DNA from: Clavaria fumosa
Lineage: Eukaryota; Basidiomycota; Agaricomycetes; Agaricales; Clavariaceae
Direction: 5' to 3'
Length of the DNA: 64,000 nt
Assembly (NCBI GenBank): GCA_951802425.1
Contig: OX637800.1
Span: forward strand, 1-64,000
Part shown: in pieces, positions 55,345 to 64,000 of the stretch
Layout: every line of letters starts with the position of its first letter
Numbering within the stretch: position 1 is the first letter of the stretch
Program-made: the position numbers and the translations under genes
Notes under the pieces: model-generated
What the model was told of the DNA's origin: nothing
What the model saw: only the letters and a program-made list of their open reading frames with translations
Database searches by the model: none

Positions 55345-55795
55345 CTGTCCCCATACCATGTGTGAATGCTATGCTGGAAATTGCAGGGGCAACCACTCCT
55401 TCAACTTCCCGCACACCGTATGTGAATGGTGTGCGGGAAGTTGAGGGAGTGGTCATTCCTGCAATTTCCCGCACACCATACGTGAATGGTGTGCGGGAAA
55501 TTGGAGGAGCGACCACTCCTTCGACTTCCCGCACACCATTCACGCATGATATGCGGGAAGTTGAAGGAGTGGTTGCTCCGTCAACTTCCCGCACACCATT
55601 CACGTATGGTGTGCGGGAAACCTGCAGAATGACCACGCCTTAAACTTCCCGCACATCATGTGTGAATGGTGTGCGGGAAATTGCAGGAGTGATGACTCCT
55701 TCAACTCCCACATACCATTCATAGATTGTGTGTGGGAAATTGCATGAGTGACTGCTCCTTTAACTTCCTGCACACCATGTATGAATGGTATGCAT
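55345..55795. repeat. Hairpin minisatellite, TTCCCGCACACCAT/ATGGTGTGCGGGAA
   Basis: About six units of ~60 bp, each a near-perfect palindrome (TTCCCGCACACCATAC then GTATGGTGTGCGGGAA or close) joined by a TTG(A/C)AGGAGTG(A/G)-CTCCTTCAACTT spacer that is itself self-complementary. CpG is kept in the stems and lost in the outer units. It shares CTGCAATTTCCC-CACACCAT with the 18.1-kb array. Confidence 0.9.
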
Positions 55796-55799
55796 TAAT

Positions 55800-56010
55800 C
55801 GTTAGATGTAAAATAATAGCAAGTACATGCAGATGTCTAGACTTAGCTCAAGAATAATAATAACACAACCTGAACCACAAAAACGTAACCTATCTAACTC
55901 AAACAATTTAAATAACTTACTAACCCCTCACAAATGACCTCTAAAATGCTGGCATAGAAACAACCTGAACCCTTCCCAAACCTGAACCCCAATTAGAAAA
56001 CTTACCTACA
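55800..56010. other. AT-rich spacer, nothing recognised
   Basis: Short AT-rich sequence between the hairpin minisatellite and the hairpin-capped inverted repeat. Confidence 0.3.
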
Positions 56011-56142
56011 ATATATCTGCTTGAGTAATGTATGTGTTTGCTGTGCTCATGCTTGTCATTAAGCAATGACTGATGAGCATGAGCAGTGCCAGGATGACAA
56101 GCATGAGCACAGCAAACACATACATTACTCAAGCAGATATAT
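56011..56142. repeat. Perfect 49-bp hairpin, left
   Basis: 56011-56059 is the exact reverse complement of 56094-56142, around a 34-nt loop. The arm starts ATATATCTGCTTGAGTAATG. It caps the left end of the ~0.9-kb inverted repeat. Confidence 0.95.
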
Positions 56143-56975
56143 CATTGACTGATAATATGCACATGCACTTGTCCACCAAACTTGTCCCACTGGTGTCACC
56201 CATGCTGCTCACCCCAATTGCACCATCCACCCTGCTTGTGCTGCCTGCCCACTCACCTCATTGGTGCTACACCACTTGGCTTGCTTCCTGCTTTACTCAC
56301 CTTGCTTGTGCCACCCATTCACCCCACTCAGACTGTCCACCCTCCATCCTACTTATGCCACCTGTGCTGCTCACTCCCAGCATGCCAAAACCTAGGTCCT
56401 ACATACCTACCAAGATCCAATGTGATGCAGGCTTGGACATGTTACAGGTGAGCCATGCTGTGTAAATGGCCAGGACACCCACACCTCTCACAATGTACAA
56501 AGTAAGTTGGCTGGATGTGTATCTCAATGTGGGTATCCAGGACTCCCATGCTCACATGATGCACAAAGTTGACTGGAGGTGTATGTCAAAGTAGGTGTCA
56601 TGGATGCCCACATGTTATAAAGTCAGTTCAGTTGTGAGTTGAGTCAGTGTCAAAGCTTGAATGCATGTGTTTCATAGTGTGTGGCCCACAGCTATCAACA
56701 TATGGGGGAGACACATTTGCTGAATCAAGTCACTTGGGCAGAGACAGGAGAGCAGACAATAATATAAGGGCAATGGTATGCTGGTATATGGGTGACTATC
56801 TAATAGTGCCAGAGGGGCAGCAGGGAGCACCTCAGATAGAGGAGAGCTTGAATGGATGCTTGATAGAATGGAAGAAGAAGGCCCACCATGGGTAGTGGAG
56901 ACAGGAAGGCATAATAATGATGGCCACCTAGACAAGAAAGACTGATGAAATGTGGAAACAAAATTCCCTGTCCCT
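56143..56975 (+). repeat. ~0.85-kb inverted repeat, left copy
   Basis: It matches the reverse complement of about 62935-63752 with scattered differences, including the CCCACTCACCT and GGCCCACCATGGGTAGTG blocks. It is low in coding potential. The interval between the copies (57-62.9 kb) holds retroelement fragments, so it may be a large composite or two separate insertions. Confidence 0.8.
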
Positions 56976-58184
56976 GTCCCCAGTCATCTCAGACCTTCAG
57001 AGTCTACAGTCAGCAAGTCACTCAACTCAATGTAAGTCCCTGTCTATCATGCTCACCTTGCTTGTATGCCCTGCTTCCACTGCTTTGTTGACTGACAATA
57101 TGTGCATGCCATTGGCTGACTACTTGCACTTATCATTGGTCAACAATATGGGCATGTTGTTGATTGAGGATTGAGTTTCCTTGGTCAATGATATAAACTG
57201 AACTAACACTGCCAGTAGTTCTATGACATCAATGCACAGAAAAAAACAAGTACCTGTTTGCCCACCTTCCATCCTGATCCCAAGCTGCAAACCTTATGGG
57301 ATTAGTGAATGCAACAGTACACAAACACTGAGTTGAGAAGAGACAGAATTATTATACAAGCAGGACATCACATATTATGAGATGAGCAAAGGAGAGGTGC
57401 ACACACCACTTATCAACAATGCAGACCTGCATGCCCCAGGCATGCATGCAACTGAGCCATGCAGGGCCTATGCCAATGACAATATGTGCATCGAGATTGC
57501 CAAGTCACAAGCAGCAAACCAAGAGACCAGTGTAGATATGTCATGGCCCCATCAATGAGGGATACCTTCACTGCTGTCACCACTGTCAGATTGTTCCTTG
57601 ACACCCACCAAACATGTTATCTATCCTCTTGACAGCTATGAATGTCTCCACTCTTATAGCACCACCATCAGTTTGTTCCCCAGCATCAGAATTCTTATAT
57701 TCATTGACCACTGTGTCATTACCCAGGGGCATTGCAATTCCTATCTGCATCACATGTGAGAACATGGTGCCTAAGGCAGTTGCAAATGCCATCTTTCAAA
57801 CTTCTTCAGGTTCCACATGCACTTGCTTGTACACATCTGACAGATATGTACATGCTCTAGCCATGTCTTGTCTGATCTGGTCCTGGTCAGGCAACAGGGT
57901 GATATCCCATAAGGTGTTTGCATTCTGTTTCTGACAGTCTACAACTGTCCACAGAAGCAGATTCTGGCTCATTTTTGGGATACAAAGCATAGGATCTGCT
58001 TGCATGATGCTGCCCCTGGCTTCTAGCAACCATTGAGAGCCAACAAGTTGAATGGGCCCATTCAGATGGATGGAACCACCCCAGAAGGAGTGGGAGATTA
58101 ATCAGGAAGTATCCCCAAGTTCTACCAACTACCAAAGTGATGTGTTACATCGCTATCTTGTGATGATATGAGATAAAACCTTGC
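56976..58184. other. No identifiable gene
   Basis: CpG-poor sequence with short frames only. The longest, at 57614-57934 (plus) and 57586-57792 (minus), overlap antisense and carry no motif I recognise. It may be the 5' part of the gag-bearing element that follows. Confidence 0.35.
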
Positions 58185-59056
58185 TATTGCCCAAGGCAAT
58201 AGCTGAGATTAAGGGGATCAAGATTGAGCCCCCTGAGCTCTATGACAGACAAGATGATCTTGTTGTCTGGGAAAGGTGGCTCAATGGCCTCTTTAACTAC
58301 TTCTACATTTATAGAGTAGTCTGACTGCAGTTGGAGAACCAATGTGTCATGTTAGCAGGTTCACAACTGAGCAGAATAGCTGCTATTTGGTATACCCAAG
58401 AAGTAACAGGACTGTCCTGTGCTCCTCAAAGGTCCACCTTCGAGGAATTGATAACTGCTATGTTTAAGCAGTTCCTGACTGAGGTAATGGCCCAAAAGGC
58501 AGTGGATGCCTTCTACCAGGTAAAGTTCACAAAGGTGAAGGGTGCCTTGGGATTCTGGAATGAATTGGCCCAGGCAGCTGAGCAAATGCTCACCCCACCT
58601 GATGCTGGTACGATGAAGAGGCAGTTCCTTAATGGACTGCCTAACAAGATGGTGGAGGCCATCTTCAAAACTCGTGCAATTAGCATCGAGGATATTATTG
58701 ACGCTAGTCACCAAGTGGAAGCGACCCTCCACTACCTCCAGCAGCAGAGGGCAGTGCCTTCGTCAGGGAACCCAGTGGGTACCAAAGGAAACCCACCCAC
58801 AGGTAGAATACCTGTGGGGCAGCAGTTTGTGAGACTGTGGCCATATCAGCCACACACAGACCACAGGCCAGGGGAACCTGTTCCCCTGTGGATTGACTGT
58901 GTGCAGGATGAATGCAGCCCAGCCAGAGGGAGTAAACCCCAGCTAGAACTGCCCAAGGCAGGGCCACAAATTGGAGAGGAGTGGAAAGCTCCTTTAATAT
59001 ATTATACATGCAGGAAAGCAGGGCATTACATGAGTGCATGTCTGCAGTCACAGTGA
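58185..59056 (+). pseudogene. Gypsy gag (element G5)
   Basis: The frame reads IKIEPPELYDRQDDLVVWER, then a stop at 58320-58322, then the long frame with AAIWYTQEVTG, FKQFLTEVMAQKAVDAFYQV and QFLNGLPNKMVEAIF, a retrotransposon gag capsid core. The C-terminus has TCRKAGHYMSAC, a zinc knuckle in which the first Cys of the C-X2-C pair is replaced. Apart from the stop, the frame is long and clean. It converges on the RT fragment below. Confidence 0.75.
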
Positions 59057-59189
59057 AAGCCAGAGGCTTTTAGGGGAAATGTAAGGAACTATGCCTTACA
59101 GGAGGATCCAGGCAAGGCAGGGCCCAATAAACCACAGGAGATACCTGTGGTTGAAAGTGAGGAGCCAGAGGACGAAAACCTACTACTGA

Positions 59190-60084
59190 GGCACAAGGTA
59201 TGAGCTATCAGAGATCCAGAACTGGAAATAGTGTTTCCAGTCCGGACCTGAAGGGAGCAGCACAGGTGTGACAGTGCTCCAGATAGTTGTGGGAGATCTT
59301 CATTCCCAGGAAGAAGATCTCACTCATCTTGAACTCACACTTGCTGAGTCTGAGACACAGCCCATTCTCCCTGAACTTCCTCAAGACCTGATCCATCCAA
59401 TACTGGTGCATAGCCAAATCCTCTGCAAACACTATAACATCATCAACATAGGCCCAGACATGCCCTCCTGCAATCTCTTCCCTCAACACATGGTTCATGA
59501 AGCACTGGAAGGTTGCAGGTGCATTCTGTAGCCCAAACCACATAACTGTTGGTTCAAAGAGTCCATGAGGTGTTAGGAAAGCACAGTGGTGTTGATGTTC
59601 TGGCCAGACCTGCATTGATGGGAAACCTCCCTTCGCATCAATCTTGGGATAGATAGTTGCCCCCTTTAACACATCCACAGTGTCTCAGATGAGGGGGAGG
59701 GTGTACTTGTCTTTGATTTGATGCAAGTTCAGCTGGAGTAGTTGATAATGGGCTGCAGCTTGTCCTTCTCGCATTTGAAGAAGAGGGGGCTCACATACAG
59801 GGACTTCCAAGGTCAGATTTGTCCAGAGGCCAGCTGCTCATCCACCCAGTGATTCACCACCATCTCTCCTTGCATTAGTGAGTATAGCTTAGAGGAGAGG
59901 TGCCCAGGGTCCAGTTTAAACTCAATTTTAATATCTAAGTCTGGGCGGGAGCAGGGAAGCTCATCCCCCTTTGCTTCACTAAAAACCAAAGGGTAGTGGC
60001 TGGGCCAATCAGGGATAGGGCCAGGGTTGGGAAAATGGGTGTCTGGAATACTTGCAGATGTGAGGGTACTTGTTTTCAGGGGTG
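59190..60084 (-). pseudogene. Gypsy reverse transcriptase fragment (element G4)
   Basis: The minus-strand N-terminal part has YPLVFSEAKGDELPCSRPDL, FKLDPGHLSSKLYSL and NHWVDEQLASGQI; the palm has TIYPKIDAKGGF, PTVMWFGLQNAPATFQCFMN and WAYVDDVIVFAEDLAMH, the Y-V-D-D catalytic box. A frameshift lies near 59690-59810. It is cut at 60084 by the LTR and fades below 59200; RNase H and integrase are absent. Confidence 0.85.
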
Positions 60085-60913
60085 TGTCAGGACCCATTCA
60101 TTTTTCCTTTGCCCAAGCCGACTTTACTGACACCTACGAACCTCCTGATTGCCCTCTATAACTTTGTGAGCCCCTCTACACACTTCTGGAACCCACTGTC
60201 CCCTTCTGGGAGCCCCTCTGACCTCTCCCGCATTCACACGACACTCACGACCACCATACCATACTCGCAATGCCTCTCTCTGCCTCACCCCACATGTATA
60301 CTTCGTCCGAACCCACCATATCAATGCACAACACACAGTTCTGCAATCTCTTCATCTGGCACATGACCTGCCATGTGACACCACCAGTGCTACCAGCATC
60401 ACTGACATTACCATGACATCACTGGTGCTACTACCATTACCAGTGCCACTCACATTACTTGTGTTACCAATGTTACCCATGTGACTTCCCACCTAAAGTC
60501 ACCTGCACCACTAGCATCACCCACGTGATCACTCGCATGACCTTGTGACCTTAACAACCAAACGTGCCACTGACAGTCAGTCATATATACCTTCAAATTA
60601 TGCTCCCCTACTTGCCCTCAGTAATCTATAACTGCGATACTTATGATCTGAAGATACCCCCATAGTTATAGTTACACATATGCTTATCTAGCTAGGTCAT
60701 GACCCATGACTGGTCACATTTGTGACCTTACTTATGTCTTCCCTACCCCTTGCAACCTTAGTAGAGCACGCGCATGGTCATTTCACAACTAGGTCTACCC
60801 TGTACTACTATAGTCTTGTTGCTTGGTGACCTCTGCACTTTTCCTTTTCTATTATACTTCCTGTATGTGCACATATAAAGTGTCACATGTACTTATGGTA
60901 CTCTAGACTTGAT
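60085..60913 (+). mobile_element. Solo LTR of the G1 family
   Basis: It begins TGTCAGGACCCATTC and matches 35728-36490 in direct orientation, slightly longer because of extra CACCA/TTACCA-type repeats. No internal element sequence follows. The 3' limit is where similarity fades after GACTTGATT. It sits in the minus-strand RT fragment. Confidence 0.75.
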
Positions 60914-62155
60914 TGAGTGGTGGGCAGTGTTGCTGGGCACTTGGTATCACCCAGAGAGGGTCACAGTAGTCATCTTCCAGGTTGGGTCATGTGTATCTAC
61001 ACACAGTAAAAAATTCATGTGGTTCTGTTACACACCACAGGCAAGGAAAAGGAAAAGAGGATGATAGGGGCTGAGCTGTGACAATGTGTCACAGTTTGAA
61101 ATTAAGGGTCCAGGCTAGCTGGGTTAGGACACAGGGCTTGGGCAGATGGGCAGATCTTAGTATTATATAAGACTGGGCTCACACAACTTAAGGGAGGTCA
61201 TGATGACAATACTAAGATAAGGGGAAAAGAGTACAAAAAAGGAAAAGGTGAAGTACTTATAGCAAATGCCTCAGCACTTGCTGGTGTTCTCATGCTTGGA
61301 TCCTTGGATCATGTGACATGCCAAGGTGCAGGTCAGGTGACTTTGGGGATTAAGTAATCTGACTCTCAGCCACAGGTCATGTGGCCTTCCAACAAGCCTC
61401 CCCAGTTTCTCCACAACTCCTCTTTGGGATGGCTTAGGTAAGCAATCCTAACACCAGCAGCTAACCACAATGATGGCACACCAGCAGCCTCCAATACTAT
61501 GTATGATATGCCATGGCACAATCCCTTCATCTGGCACATTATGCCACATGAATACATTAGTCTTATTCACAATACCAGTATTACCCATGGTCACAAGCAT
61601 CACCATGTGACCCACCTCATGACATGACAACATCAACATTCATATATGCAGCTATCAGTCAGCTGCATATGTTCTTCTAATAACTACTTCACAGCTACTA
61701 TATTTCAAATTTTGCTGGAAGACCCCAGGAACCCTAAATTATTCATGCACTATACTCAATCTTTCAATGTGATCCCTTTTGATTAGGTGCCACCACAAGT
61801 ACAAACTTGTGTGAGGATGTGAGAACTGGATTCTGACTATATGCTGGAATTGTTGCTTTGTGGGTGATGGGAGGGGAGAGAGAGGGATGGAATATGATAG
61901 GTATGGGATGGCCCAGTATAGCATTCCATTTGTTTTGGAATCCTATGGTTGGTTTTGATAAATGGGAGAATTTTGACTGGTTTGGTCAGCAGCTCTGCCA
62001 TGCATTGGGAAATAGGTTTGGGGAAAATGTAAACCATGGAAATTGAGGATTAGAGGGGTAGATATAGGCACACAAAATATCAAAAGACTAGCTTGAGTGG
62101 TTAGCTTGCAGTGAAAGAAAGCGCAGATGCTCCATCTGCACAAGGACTATGCTAT
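60914..62155. other. No identifiable gene
   Basis: Decayed CpG-poor sequence with stops in all frames. I see nothing to annotate. Confidence 0.35.
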
Positions 62156-62157
62156 TA

Positions 62158-62745
62158 GTAGATCCAACCAGGCCCCAAGGTGATCCAACCATGCCCTGGG
62201 TCAATCCAACCTAACCACAGGGTGATCCAACCATGCCCTGGGTCAATCCAACCTAACCACAGGGTGATCCAACCATGCCCTGGGTCAATCCAACCATGCC
62301 TCAGGGTGATCCAACCAGGCCCTGGGTTAATCCAACCATGCCCCAAGTAGATCCAACCATGCTCTGAGTAGATCCAACCATGCCTCAGGGTGAACCAACC
62401 AGGCCCCAAGTAGATCCAACCAGGCCCTGGGTTAATCCAACCATGCCCCAAGTAGATCCAACCATGCCTCAGGGTGATCCAACCATGCCCCAAGTAGATC
62501 CAACCAGGCCCTGGGTTAATCCAACCATGCCCTGGGTCAATCCAACCATGCTCTGAGTGGATCCAACCATGCCTCAGGGTGATCCAACCATGCCCTGGGT
62601 CAATCCAACCATGCTCTGAGTAGATCCAACCAGGCCCCAAGGTGATCCAACCATGCCCTGGGTCAATCCAACCATGCCCTGGGTTAATCCAACCATGCCC
62701 CAAGGTGATCCAACCAGGCCCAGTCAATCCAACCAGGCCCTAACC
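62158..62745. repeat. ~20-bp minisatellite
   Basis: About 29 units of GATCCAACCATGCCCTGGGT with variants (AGGCCCCAAG, CTCTGAGTA, CCTCAGGGT). On the minus strand it gives a trivial Gly-His-Gly-Trp-Ile repeat frame. Confidence 0.9.
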
Positions 62746-62934
62746 CTGCCATTTGAGTTAGGGGAAACCACGAACCCCCTTAACCTAACCCTAATCCACT
62801 CTGGGTCACCTCCCCTCACTGCCACCACCCTCAATTCCAAGGGGGGGGTGAGATTTGAAGGTATCCAACATCCAACCTGAATAGGCTAGCCTATTCGTCC
62901 TAGGGAATAGTTAGCAACCCACCTTAAGAAATGC

Positions 62935-63752
62935 AATTTTGTTCCCACATTTCATCAGTCTTTCTTGTCTAGGTGGCTAACATTATTATGCCTTCTTGTC
63001 TCACTACCCATGGTGGGCCTTCTTCTTCCATTCTATCCAGCATCCATTCAAGCCCTCCTCTATCTGAAGTGCTCCCTGCTGACCCTGTGGCACTATCAGA
63101 TAGTCACCCATATACTAGCATACCATTGCCCTTGCATTATTGTCTGCTCTCCTGTCTCTGCCCAAGTGAATTCATTCAGCAATTGCATCTCATATGTTGA
63201 TAGCTGTGGGCCACACACTTTGAAACACATGCATACAAGCCTTGACACTGACTCAACTCACAACTGAACTGACTTTATAAGATGTGGGCATCCATGACAC
63301 CCACTTTGACATACACCTTCAGTCAACCTTGTGCATCATGTGAGCATGGGAGTCCTGGATACCCACTTTGAGATACACATCCAGTCAACTTACTTTGTAC
63401 ATTATGAGAGGTGTGGGTGTCCTGGCCATTTACATGGCATGTCTCACCTGTAACATGTCCAAGCCTGCATCACATTGGATCTTGGTAGGTATGTAGGACC
63501 TAGGTATTAGCATGCTGGGAGTGAGCAGCACAGGTAGCATAAGTAGGATGGAGGGTGGACAGTCTGAGTGGGGTGAGTGGGTGGCACAAGCAAGGTGAGT
63601 AAAGCAGGAAGCATGCCAGGTGGTGTAGCACCAATGAGGTGAGTGGGCAGACAGCACAAGCAGGGTGGATGGTGCAATTGGGGTGAGCAGCATGGGTGAC
63701 ACCAGTGGGGCAAGTTTGGTGGACAAGTGCATGTGCATATTATCAGTCAATG
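62935..63752 (-). repeat. ~0.85-kb inverted repeat, right copy
   Basis: Reverse complement of 56143-56975. On its right it meets the second 49-bp hairpin, after which the same sequence starts again in the opposite direction. Confidence 0.8.
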
Positions 63753-63884
63753 ATATATCTGCTTGAGTAATGTATGTGTTTACTGTGCTCATGTTTGTCA
63801 TCCTGGCACTGCTCATGCTCATCAGTCATTGCTTAATGACAAACATGAGCACAGTAAACACATACATTACTCAAGCAGATATAT
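63753..63884. repeat. Perfect 49-bp hairpin, right, centre of a large palindrome
   Basis: 63753-63801 and 63836-63884 are exact reverse complements around a 34-nt loop that is itself the reverse complement of the left hairpin's loop. From 63885 to the window end the sequence matches 56143-56258 in direct orientation, so the hairpin is the centre of a palindrome with arms of at least 116 bp. Confidence 0.95.
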
Positions 63885-64000
63885 CATTGACTGATAATAT
63901 GCACATGCACTTGTCCACCAAACTTGCCCCACTGGTGTCACCCATGCTGCTCACCCCAATTGCACCATCCACCCTGCTTGTGCTGTCTGCCCACTCACCT

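Noticed and set aside
62155..62727. 190-residue Gly-His-Gly-Trp repeat protein
   Set aside because: It is the minus-strand reading of a 20-bp minisatellite with no start context or flanking coding sequence.

Overview
This window is eukaryotic and looks like a transposon-rich chromosomal region of an agaricomycete-type basidiomycete fungus. The evidence is: introns of about 48-60 bp with GTGAGT/GTAAGT donors and AG acceptors; fungal Ty3/gypsy and Ty1/copia retroelements; hAT-type MITEs; Zn2Cys6 zinc-cluster coding sequence; and JmjC and ParB-fold multi-exon genes of kinds I associate with basidiomycetes. No bacterial-style operons, rRNA or tRNA genes were found. Most of the window is visibly CpG-poor (TG/CA-rich), as expected after deamination of methylated CpG. 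Three islands keep CpG: the left edge, a short relic near 20.1-20.3 kb, and about 39.9-48.7 kb.

Layout. 0-0.6 kb: broken 3' end of a GYF-domain (Smy2/GIGYF-like) gene. 2.25-6.5 kb: degenerate copia element, with one hAT-type MITE inserted in its gag and a 1.9-kb foldback element in its integrase; a second MITE lies just downstream. 7.7-18.1 kb: two large minus-strand multi-exon genes, one unrecognised and one with an N-terminal ParB/sulfiredoxin-like domain. Their introns and flanks hold several unrelated-looking arrays of short hairpins with CCCGC/GCGGG stems. 20.6-33.1 kb: two divergently transcribed JmjC-domain genes. Their first ~1.9 kb of gene sequence is nearly identical in inverted orientation and collinear without indels, their 3' parts are strongly diverged, and between them lie two inverted arrays of a 49/58-bp repeat that looks like a complete mini-intron. 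34.3-53.1 kb: nested gypsy elements. A remnant (G0) carries a (GGAGAA)n-expanded antisense gene; G1 (LTR-gag-PR) is inserted in G0; a CpG-rich complex (G3: LTR-in-LTR, plus-strand Zn2Cys6 gene, minus-strand pol and protease) follows; then a plus-strand pol (G2) with another antisense Zn2Cys6 gene behind it. 53-64 kb: decayed DNA with a coiled-coil gene fragment, a hairpin minisatellite, gypsy gag and RT fragments, a solo LTR, a 20-bp minisatellite, and a ~0.9-kb inverted repeat capped by perfect 49-bp hairpins.

How it fits together. The retroelements are mostly dead by stops and frameshifts. The genes that look intact are the two JmjC genes, the ParB-domain gene and its large neighbour, and the Zn2Cys6 genes lying tail-to-tail with gypsy pol. 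The best candidates for undescribed biology are (i) the antisense Zn2Cys6/coiled-coil genes carried by different gypsy elements, (ii) the head-to-head JmjC pair with homogenised 5' halves and an intron-like satellite between them, and (iii) the recurrent intron-resident hairpin arrays. Exon boundaries are read by eye from splice motifs and phase; functions beyond the named domains are inference.
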